A stretch of DNA of 5,232 nucleotides, taken from contig DYOT01000102.1 of assembly GCA_020720345.1 (NCBI GenBank), forward strand, positions 1 through 5,232. The letters run 5' to 3'. The stretch comes from Candidatus Caenarcanum sp. (GTDB lineage Bacteria > Cyanobacteriota > Vampirovibrionia > Gastranaerophilales > UBA9971). The position numbers and the translations under genes were made by a program. Each line of letters starts with the position of its first letter. The first letter of the stretch is position 1. The notes below the pieces were generated by a model. That model did not search any database and had not been told where the DNA came from. It saw only the letters and a list, made by a program, of their open reading frames with translations. Below, piece by piece: positions 1-5,199 of this stretch.

Positions 1-1278
1 TTAAGCTGAACAGCCACAGCTACAATCTAAACAGGCTGCTTTTTTTAAGTCTTCAATTTTATCAAGCTTTTCCCATGGAAGTTCAATGTCTGTTCTTCCA
101 AAGTGACCGTAAGCAGCAGTTAATCTGTAGAAATCGCCGCCATTTTTAGCAGGAAGATTTCTTAAATCAAACAATCCAATTATTGCCGCCGGTCTTAAGT
201 CGAAGTTCTGGCTGATTATTTCTGAAATTTCATCATCGCTTATTATGCCTGTGCCGAAAGTATCAACAAAAATAGATACAGGATGAGCAACCCCTATTGC
301 GTATGCAAGCTGGATTTCACATTTTTTTGCCAGGTTTGCAGCAACAACGTTTTTAGCAACATATCTTGCTGCGTAAGCTGCGCTTCTGTCGACTTTTGTG
401 GGATCTTTCCCGCTGAAAGCTCCGCCGCCATGACGAGAGTATCCGCCGTATGTGTCAACAATTATTTTACGTCCTGTTAAGCCTGCATCGCCCTGAGGAC
501 CACCTATTACAAATTTGCCCGAAGGGTTCATAAGATATTTTGTTGTTTCATCAGGTTTAATTTTATCGTTTTTAAATACAGGCTCAACCACATGTTTTAT
601 AAGGTCTTCAGCAATGATTTTTTGAATTTTAGCATTGTCTGTTTCATTTTTTATAATAGGGTCATGCTGAGTTGAAATGATTATTGTATCGATTCTTACG
701 GGAATTCCATCAATGTATTCAACTGTAACCTGTGTTTTTCCGTCAGGTCTCAAGTATGGGACAGTATTATCTTTTCTTACCTGAGAAAGTCTTAAAGCTA
801 ATCTATGAGCGAGGCTAATAGGTAGAGGCATTAATTCAGGAGTTTCATCACAGGCAAACCCGAACATAATACCCTGGTCTCCGGCGCCAATCTCTTCTGT
901 CTCTCCTAAATTACAGGCGCATTCGCTGCGTGTTTCAAGAGCCTGGTTTACTCCGCCTGCAATATCGGAAGACTGTTCATCAATACTTGTAAGAACGGCG
1001 CATGTATTAGCGTCAAAACCGCCGCCTGATTTGCCTACATAGCCTATATGTTCTATGGTTCTTCTTACAACTTTAGGAATATCAACATAACATTCAGAAG
1101 TAATCTCTCCTGCAACAAGCACCATGCCGGTTGTAACCGAAGTTTCGGCAGCAACTCTGGACTTGGAGTCTTTTGTAAGAAAAGCATCAAGTATTGCATC
1201 GGAAATTTGATCGCAAACCTTATCAGGATGCCCTTCTGTTACTGATTCAGATGTGAATAAAAACTTTTTTGTTGTCAT
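1..1278 (-). CDS. metK: S-adenosylmethionine synthetase (methionine adenosyltransferase)
   Basis: This cytosolic enzyme makes S-adenosylmethionine from methionine and ATP, releasing phosphate and diphosphate; it needs Mg2+ and K+. The 425-residue product is full length. It shows the N-terminal active-site block TSESVTEGHPDK (residues 9-20, with H17 and D19), the ATP signature GAGDQGIMFGFA (131-142), the GDAGLTGRK block (263-271) and the glycine-rich second signature GGGAFSGKDPTKVD (284-297). Wording such as ETPELMPLPISLAHR and LPYLRPDGKTQVTV-type segments is closest to cyanobacterial MetK as I remember it. The start at 1278 is chosen because an AAAAAAGGAG ribosome site lies 8 bases upstream and the protein then begins at the usual family position. 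The open frame runs on to 1332, but that would start upstream of the promoter -10. Odd point: the protein ends in a cysteine-rich tail, with Cys at 416, 419, 421 and 423. The stop codon is at the window edge, so any terminator is out of view. Identification is very secure. Confidence 0.98.
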   Translation of the reverse strand: MTTKKFLFTSESVTEGHPDKVCDQISDAILDAFLTKDSKSRVAAETSVTTGMVLVAGEITSECYVDIPKVVRRTIEHIGYVGKSGGGFDANTCAVLTSIDEQSSDIAGGVNQALETRSECACNLGETEEIGAGDQGIMFGFACDETPELMPLPISLAHRLALRLSQVRKDNTVPYLRPDGKTQVTVEYIDGIPVRIDTIIISTQHDPIIKNETDNAKIQKIIAEDLIKHVVEPVFKNDKIKPDETTKYLMNPSGKFVIGGPQGDAGLTGRKIIVDTYGGYSRHGGGAFSGKDPTKVDRSAAYAARYVAKNVVAANLAKKCEIQLAYAIGVAHPVSIFVDTFGTGIISDDEISEIISQNFDLRPAAIIGLFDLRNLPAKNGGDFYRLTAAYGHFGRTDIELPWEKLDKIEDLKKAACLDCSCGCSA

Positions 1279-1286
1279 TTTATAAA

Positions 1287-1296
1287 CTCCTTTTTT
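1287..1296 (-). promoter_or_regulatory. metK ribosome binding site
   Basis: On the minus strand AAAAAAGGAG ends 8 bases before the ATG at 1278. It fixes the metK start at 1278 rather than the in-frame upstream ATG codons at 1311, 1323 and 1332, none of which has a comparable purine site. Confidence 0.85.
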
Positions 1297-1321
1297 AATT
1301 AGTTCAAGCATTTTCAAGAAC

Positions 1322-1350
1322 ATTATAAACAAGTTGCTTTAAATTATCAA
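1322..1350 (-). promoter_or_regulatory. metK promoter, sigma-70 type
   Basis: Read on the minus strand there is TTGATA (1345-1350) and an exact TATAAT (1322-1327), separated by 17 bases, which is the optimal spacing. Transcription would start near 1315 and give a leader of about 36 bases, too short to hold a SAM riboswitch. Two CTTGAA copies (1313-1318 and 1303-1308), 10 bp apart, lie over and just after the predicted start point and could be a regulator contact, but nothing proves that. Confidence 0.8.
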
Positions 1351-1365
1351 AGTAAATATTGATAT

Positions 1366-1394
1366 CTGACAAAAAATTTACACAATTGTATATA
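1366..1394 (+). promoter_or_regulatory. Possible distal amidase promoter
   Basis: CTGACA (1366-1371) and TATATA (1389-1394) are 17 bases apart. The -35 matches five of six consensus positions and the -10 four of six. The -10 lies inside the palindrome at 1387-1398. Use of this promoter would give the amidase a leader of over 200 bases. In such AT-rich DNA chance matches are common, so this is only a candidate. Confidence 0.3.
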
Positions 1395-1398
1395 TACA
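1387..1398. repeat. 12-bp perfect palindrome
   Basis: TGTATATATACA is its own reverse complement. It lies 36 bp upstream of the metK -35 and overlaps a candidate rightward -10, a position where a dimeric regulator could act on both genes. Alternating TA sequence makes a chance palindrome easy, so function is uncertain. Confidence 0.4.
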
Positions 1399-1462
1399 GA
1401 TGGATATTGAAAGCAAAAAACTTTAGAAAGCAGTTACTCCCCACCTTTCATATATAAAACAC

Positions 1463-1491
1463 ATGACGAAAACAGGATTTAGGGTTATATT
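1463..1491 (+). promoter_or_regulatory. Possible proximal amidase promoter
   Basis: ATGACG (1463-1468) and TATATT (1486-1491) are 17 bases apart, with four and five of six consensus matches. Transcription would begin near 1498 and cross both copies of the 13-bp direct repeat before the amidase start. It is the better placed of the two rightward candidates but still weak. Confidence 0.35.
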
Positions 1492-1530
1492 AGATAATAT
1501 AGCTTCAAGTTATTTTGGTTTACACCTAAC

Positions 1531-1583
1531 TTAGATTTATTTTTGAATTTGTTTTGCAAAGCAGAGTTCGTTAGATTTATTTT
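1531..1583 (+). repeat. 13-bp direct repeat before the amidase gene
   Basis: TTAGATTTATTTT occurs at 1531-1543 and again at 1571-1583, exactly 40 bp apart, which puts both copies on the same face of the helix (about four turns). The second copy ends 34 bp before the amidase ATG. It could be a tandem operator or an AT-rich leader element; no known regulator site was recognised. Confidence 0.6.
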
Positions 1584-1602
1584 GCCAAAATGTGTACTAA
1601 CT

Positions 1603-1612
1603 AAAAAAAGGA
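1603..1612 (+). promoter_or_regulatory. Amidase ribosome binding site
   Basis: AAAAAAAGGA ends 5 bases before the ATG at 1618. It decides the start in favour of 1618 over the in-frame TTG at 1543, because the protein then opens directly with a standard signal peptide. Confidence 0.75.
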
Positions 1613-1617
1613 TTTTT

Positions 1618-3450
1618 ATGAAAGGGAGATTTACAGGGCTGTTATTTCTTGCCATCATGTTTGTAAATCTGTGCATTTGTACCTGTGCAAATGCAGACAG
1701 CCGTTTTATAATAAGAAATATAATTTCTGATAAATCCGGAAGTCTTATTGCAATAACAGGCTCAGGCAATCAAAATTCGGAAATTAAAATAAGTAGGCTT
1801 AATAGCCCTGACAGGCTTATTGTAGATGTAAGTAATTCTATGCTTATAGGACAAAAGAAAAGTCTGAATATCAATAATACAAGTATTAAAACCCTTAGGA
1901 TTGCTCAATTTTCTACAAATCCCGATATAGTAAGACTTGTCTTAACAGCTGATTCTGCTGATAGCCTCAAGAAAATCAAAGTGAGCCGAAGTAAAAATAT
2001 TATTTTACTTGGCTTAAATGAATTAAAAACCGCAAGAGCTTCTGAAAACCCATTATACAAAGACAGAGAAGATATTAAGCCTCATGAAGAAACTATTTCG
2101 CAAGATTTAAATAGAATAGAACCCATTACGATAAACGCCGATCATTCAGGAATTTCTCAGGATTTATCACCTTCTGACAAAGAATCCATACTTAAAAGTT
2201 TGCAGGATAGAATAGATCATAATATTGTTCTAAAAGTTGTGAGGAATTCTGAAAATCGTGTGATTATATCAGGAACAGGCATTCTTTCCATAACAGAACC
2301 TATTCTTCTTGAAAATCCGAGAAGGCTCGTTTTTGATATCCCTGACGGAATTGTATCTTCTGAGGATTTGCTTATTCCTGTAAGCCTTAAAAACGGTGAT
2401 GTGATCAGGTTAGGACAATTTGACACAAACACAGTTAGGGTTGTGATAGAAACTAAAGATCCTGAAAAATATAAGACATTAATTTCTCCAGATATGCAAT
2501 CGCTTATAATTTCTCCTGAAAAAGAAATAAGTTTTGAAGAATTTCCTGACAGCGACTCAAAAGGTCGAATTCAGGACATAAAAATAATAAAAAAAGATTC
2601 GTTAACAACTTATATGTTGTTAACGGCGGAAAAACCTTTTATTCATGACATAAAACGTGTTACTTCCCCTGAAAACAAATTGATACTTGAACTCTTTAAT
2701 CTTAAAAGACCTTCAAAAGAACTTATTGTTAATCTTGAAGATACAGGACAATTTCATGGAATTCATTTTGAGCATCTTGAAAATTTTGCACATGGTTCAA
2801 AATGGACATTTTTGTTAAATAAAACCACGAAAGTTGAATCAAAACTTAGCCTTGATGGAAGAATGCTTGAAATTGCACTTAAAGATGTAATTCCTGTTGC
2901 AGTTTGCAAGCCAAAAACCAGAGGAAAAATTGTCATTGATGCCGGGCATGGAGGACAGGAACCCGGGGCAGTCAAGGCAGATATTTATGAAAAAGATATT
3001 ACTATCAAAATGGCTCATAAAGTCAAAGAGTACTTGCAGGATGCCGGCTACAAAGTGGTTATGACACGAGAAGCCGATGAAAATGTTTCATTGAAACAAA
3101 GAACAGACATTACTAATGCTGAGAATCCGAATGTCTTTGTAAGTATACATGTTAATTCTTCTGAAAGCCCAAATTTAACTGGCTTAGAGACATATTATTA
3201 TACCTCTCAAAGCAAAGAGCTGGCAAAATCTGTACATACAAAGCTGATTAATTACGTTAATTCAAAAGATAACGGTATAAGGACAGCAAGATTTTATGTT
3301 ATAAGAAACACAGAAGTGCCTGCTATTCTTGTAGAAACCGGTTATATGTCCAATAATGCCGAAAGAGCCGATATTATAACTGAAAATCGCATAAATTTAA
3401 CTGCAAAAGCCATTACTGACGGCATTATTAATTACTTAAAGTCAAAGTAA
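1618..3450 (+). CDS. N-acetylmuramoyl-L-alanine amidase, AMIN x3 + Amidase_3
   Basis: This exported zinc hydrolase cuts the amide bond between N-acetylmuramic acid and L-alanine in peptidoglycan. The 610-residue protein begins with a signal peptide (MKGR, a hydrophobic run, and ANA just before residue 27; no good lipobox). Three AMIN-type segments follow, which in this family bind peptidoglycan or target the division site: about 28-134 (PDRLIVDV at 64-71), 201-300 (PRRLVFDI at 234-241) and, more divergent, 316-425 (ENKLILEL at 352-359). A charged linker spans about 135-200. The Amidase_3 domain occupies about 434-610, with zinc ligands H444 (DAGHGG), E458 (YEKD) and H511 (SIHVN) and catalytic E573 (VETGY). 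Only 62 residues separate H511 from E573, so the long autoinhibitory insert of E. coli AmiB/AmiC is missing. The architecture is AmiC-like, but I leave the symbol blank because AmiB/AmiC naming cannot be settled here. Its 3' end overlaps the convergent downstream gene by 9 bp. Confidence 0.95.
   Translation: MKGRFTGLLFLAIMFVNLCICTCANADSRFIIRNIISDKSGSLIAITGSGNQNSEIKISRLNSPDRLIVDVSNSMLIGQKKSLNINNTSIKTLRIAQFSTNPDIVRLVLTADSADSLKKIKVSRSKNIILLGLNELKTARASENPLYKDREDIKPHEETISQDLNRIEPITINADHSGISQDLSPSDKESILKSLQDRIDHNIVLKVVRNSENRVIISGTGILSITEPILLENPRRLVFDIPDGIVSSEDLLIPVSLKNGDVIRLGQFDTNTVRVVIETKDPEKYKTLISPDMQSLIISPEKEISFEEFPDSDSKGRIQDIKIIKKDSLTTYMLLTAEKPFIHDIKRVTSPENKLILELFNLKRPSKELIVNLEDTGQFHGIHFEHLENFAHGSKWTFLLNKTTKVESKLSLDGRMLEIALKDVIPVAVCKPKTRGKIVIDAGHGGQEPGAVKADIYEKDITIKMAHKVKEYLQDAGYKVVMTREADENVSLKQRTDITNAENPNVFVSIHVNSSESPNLTGLETYYYTSQSKELAKSVHTKLINYVNSKDNGIRTARFYVIRNTEVPAILVETGYMSNNAERADIITENRINLTAKAITDGIINYLKSK
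2600..2625. repeat. Perfect 10-bp inverted repeat inside the amidase gene
   Basis: CGTTAACAAC (2600-2609) pairs perfectly with GTTGTTAACG (2616-2625) around the 6-base loop TTATAT. It encodes part of SLTTYMLLTA at the start of the third AMIN segment. Each arm contains GTTAAC. It could be an mRNA hairpin, a protein-binding site, or chance. Confidence 0.6.
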
Positions 3451-3462
3451 TTCGAGTTTTTT
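3430..3462 (+). terminator. Weak hairpin over the convergent gene ends
   Basis: AATTACTT (3430-3437) pairs with AAGTAATT (3445-3452) around a 7-base loop; TTTTTT follows at 3457-3462, four bases past the stem. The structure contains both stop codons of the convergent genes. The stem is almost all A-T pairs, so it would be a poor intrinsic terminator. It is nevertheless the only candidate for ending the amidase transcript here. Confidence 0.3.
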
Positions 3463-4167
3463 AGGGTCAACTTCATATACATTCAAAACATCTTCTATCG
3501 TTAAACCGAGTTCGCCCTTGTTTAAGCTGCAATCTTTGCCGCTTATCCAGTCAGTGTCAGAAAATTTAACCCTATCCTCAGGAGATATCCGCACATAACT
3601 AAAATCGGCAATTACTCCCTGTTTTTTTAATGACCTTAAACCTTGCCCATTTACAAGCCATTTATTTTCTTCACCGTTATAAAAAGCATTTTTGCTGTCA
3701 ATTGCTCCGGTAAAAATAGTAGGTTTAATTCCATATTTTTCTAAACAGTATTTTAAAATTACTGTAAGGTCTTTACTGTGACTCCAAAAATAATTTCCTC
3801 CAAAAATTAAACCTTCAGGGATTTCACCTTCAGCTAACAGCACTTTTTTGGCTTCTCTAATTTTTTTTCCCAGCTTTATTAGATTTCCTGAAAGGTCATT
3901 AAAAAAACATTCAGAACAAGAACATAAATGCATAACCAGATTATTTGCTGTTTTTTTGCCTGTTATGCCAAGGGCATTGCAATTTTGCATTCCCATTGTT
4001 CCTATTCTTATGCCAAATTGCGCTTCTCCAATACTGAATGAGGGATCTCGTCCTCCTGATACTTCAATACCTTGTTTCAGGCATTTTTCTATTTTATTTA
4101 CTTCGCAAAATTCAATATTTGCGGAAAATGCAGGATTATTTCTATGTATTGTACAGTTTTTAATCAT
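3442..4167 (-). CDS. Divergent CheD-like protein, putative glutamine deamidase fold
   Basis: The product has 241 residues, no signal peptide and no membrane segment. It would pass as hypothetical, but several blocks follow the chemoreceptor glutamine deamidase CheD in order: SIGEA (45-49), TMGMQNCNALG (57-67), MHL (79-81), IFGG (121-124), YGIKPTIFTG (145-154) and a LVNG strand (171-174). Thr57, Cys63 and His80 have the spacing T-x5-C-x16-H, the same as Thr21, Cys27 and His44 of Thermotoga maritima CheD as I recall its sequence. The GG follows His at nearly the same distance (43 versus 44). Differences: QNC replaces the usual GSC, and CSCSEC (82-87) stands where CheD has LP. There are also about 40 extra N-terminal and 65 extra C-terminal residues. 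No chemotaxis gene is nearby, so the substrate is unknown. The ATG at 4167 is chosen for a GGAAA site 7 bases upstream; the frame stays open to 4281, but that would consume the murI promoter. The gene itself is likely; the fold assignment is inference. Confidence 0.8.
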   Translation of the reverse strand: MIKNCTIHRNNPAFSANIEFCEVNKIEKCLKQGIEVSGGRDPSFSIGEAQFGIRIGTMGMQNCNALGITGKKTANNLVMHLCSCSECFFNDLSGNLIKLGKKIREAKKVLLAEGEIPEGLIFGGNYFWSHSKDLTVILKYCLEKYGIKPTIFTGAIDSKNAFYNGEENKWLVNGQGLRSLKKQGVIADFSYVRISPEDRVKFSDTDWISGKDCSLNKGELGLTIEDVLNVYEVDPKKLELL

Positions 4168-4174
4168 TATTATT

Positions 4175-4179
4175 TCCAT
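4175..4179 (-). promoter_or_regulatory. Weak ribosome site of the CheD-like gene
   Basis: The minus strand reads ATGGA here, 7 bases before the ATG at 4167. This is the only purine-rich site near the candidate starts. The in-frame ATG at 4179, four codons earlier, is part of the same motif and has no ribosome site of its own, so 4167 is preferred with moderate certainty. Confidence 0.45.
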
Positions 4180-4265
4180 TAAAATTTCATCTGAATATAT
4201 AAAACCAAAACATGCAAAAAATTGCCTTGTAAACAACTCGGCGATTAAGTTAATTAATTTTGTAA

Positions 4266-4271
4266 TATAAT
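4266..4271 (+). promoter_or_regulatory. murI promoter -10 element
   Basis: An exact TATAAT lies 49 bases before the murI start, predicting transcription from about 4278 and a leader of about 43 bases. No recognisable -35 lies 16-18 bases upstream (the region reads GCGATTAAG), so an activator or other contacts may be needed. The element shows that murI can be transcribed on its own rather than from the amidase gene. Confidence 0.5.
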
Positions 4272-4281
4272 AAATTGGCAA

Positions 4282-4299
4282 GATGCTGAAATAAGCATT
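4282..4299 (+). other. Small stem-loop in the murI leader
   Basis: ATGCT (4283-4287) pairs with AGCAT (4294-4298), loop GAAATA, with a possible flanking G-T pair. It ends 7 bases before the GGAG ribosome site at 4306-4309. A stem this short may be chance. Confidence 0.3.
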
Positions 4300-4320
4300 A
4301 TCTATGGAGAAAAATTATTA

Positions 4321-5199
4321 ATGAATGATAGACCTATAGGCGTTTTTGATTCAGGGGTCGGCGGGCTTACCGTATTAAAAAGATTTGCGGAAGAACTTCC
4401 AAATGAAAATTATATTTACTTTGGAGACACTGCAAGAATTCCATATGGGGAAAAAACAAGAGCGCAGCTTTTTGATATTGTTGTGGAAATCCTTGACTGG
4501 TTTAAATATAAAAATATAAAAGCAGTAATTATGGCGTGTAATACAAGTTCTGCAGTTGTTCTGGAAGAAATTAAAAATAATTATGATTTCCCTATTTTTG
4601 GATTAATACAGCCAACAGCAGAATATATAGCATATTCCGATATCAAAAAAGTTGGAGTAATTGCAACAACAGCAACTGTAAACTCAAAAGCTTACAGCAA
4701 AGCTATCAATAAATTTAGTTCAGATATTGAAGTCATTGAAACAGCTTGTCCGGGGCTTGTTGAAATTGTTGAAAATAACAAAATCCAAACTTACGAGGCA
4801 AAAGATCTTGTTATTAGATATATAATGCCTTTTATAGAAGAAAAAGTTGAAAAAATAATTCTTGGATGCACTCATTATCCTTATTTAAGCGAAATTATAA
4901 ATTCTATTACCGTCAGAGATGATTTACTTGTAGACCCTGGCGAGCATCTAACGCTAAAAGTTGCGGAAGATTTAATCGCTCTTGATTTATTGAACAGCTC
5001 TTCTATTCCGCTTCAAAAAGGCAAAAAGGAATTTTTTGTAAGTTCTAGCACTGAAATGTTTAGTAAAGTAGGCAGGAATTTTTATAAGGATATTGAAGAC
5101 GTTAAACAGATTGATATTAAAAGTGAATTAAGCAATTTAGCCTGTTATACTAAAATGAGTTTGGTTTTCGGAAAACCGGCAAAGCCGGATTTTCCTTAA
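4321..5199 (+). CDS. murI: Glutamate racemase
   Basis: This cofactor-independent cytosolic racemase converts L-glutamate to the D-glutamate added to the peptidoglycan stem peptide by MurD. The 292-residue protein has all the family motifs: IGVFDSGVGGLTV (6-18, with Asp10 and Ser11), YFGDTARIPYG (33-43), the first catalytic cysteine in MACNTSSA (Cys73), CPGLVEIVE (143-151), and the second catalytic cysteine in LGCTHYPYL (Cys183, His185). The ATG at 4321 fits the usual N-terminus. GGAG at 4306-4309 is the ribosome site, with a rather long 11-base gap. The amidase lies upstream on the same strand, which is the cyanobacterial pairing as I recall it, but here a gene on the opposite strand separates them and murI has its own -10. 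After the usual family end near residue 266 there is an extra tail of about 26 residues whose last part is encoded by a hairpin. Identification is very secure. Confidence 0.97.
   Translation: MNDRPIGVFDSGVGGLTVLKRFAEELPNENYIYFGDTARIPYGEKTRAQLFDIVVEILDWFKYKNIKAVIMACNTSSAVVLEEIKNNYDFPIFGLIQPTAEYIAYSDIKKVGVIATTATVNSKAYSKAINKFSSDIEVIETACPGLVEIVENNKIQTYEAKDLVIRYIMPFIEEKVEKIILGCTHYPYLSEIINSITVRDDLLVDPGEHLTLKVAEDLIALDLLNSSSIPLQKGKKEFFVSSSTEMFSKVGRNFYKDIEDVKQIDIKSELSNLACYTKMSLVFGKPAKPDFP
5170..5195 (+). terminator. Terminator-like hairpin inside the murI 3' end
   Basis: GGAAAACCGGC (5170-5180) pairs with GCCGGATTTTCC (5184-5195) around an AAA loop, with one unpaired A at 5189. The core CCGGC/GCCGG is flanked by A4 and T4 on either side, so it could act as a short intrinsic terminator in both directions. 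It overlaps the last nine or so codons of murI and ends one base before the stop codon at 5197. The T-run is short, so efficiency is uncertain. Confidence 0.55.

Larger units (their letters stand above)
1279..1617. other. Divergent intergenic region, metK / amidase
   Basis: This 339-bp stretch separates the divergent metK and amidase genes. I find no credible gene in it. It holds the metK ribosome site and promoter on the left, two possible rightward promoters in the middle, a 12-bp palindrome (1387-1398), and a 13-bp direct repeat (1531-1543, 1571-1583) close to the amidase gene. The segment 1430-1450 has a pyrimidine-rich CTCCCCACC run without recognisable meaning. No tRNA, riboswitch or terminator structure was recognised. 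Confidence 0.8.

Noticed and set aside
1279..1330. SAM riboswitch in the metK leader
   Set aside because: The predicted leader is about 36 bases, and no multi-helix structure or terminator is present.
1279..1332. N-terminal extension of MetK to an ATG at 1332
   Set aside because: The first two ATG codons (1332, 1323) lie at or upstream of the promoter -10, and all lack the strong ribosome site found before 1278. The family starts at MTTKKFLFTSES-type sequence.
1543..1617. N-terminal extension of the amidase to a TTG at 1543
   Set aside because: It would bury the signal peptide 25 residues inside the protein. The ATG at 1618 has its own ribosome site.
1485..1769. 94-codon minus-strand frame
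   Set aside because: It overlaps the amidase signal peptide region in antisense and resembles no family.
3848..4270. 140-codon open frame on the plus strand
   Set aside because: It is the antisense shadow of the CheD-like gene, with no ribosome site or recognisable protein family.
4168..4281. N-terminal extension of the CheD-like protein to 4281
   Set aside because: It has no ribosome site, would run through the murI -10 element, and encodes an aromatic, low-quality stretch typical of AT-rich noncoding DNA.
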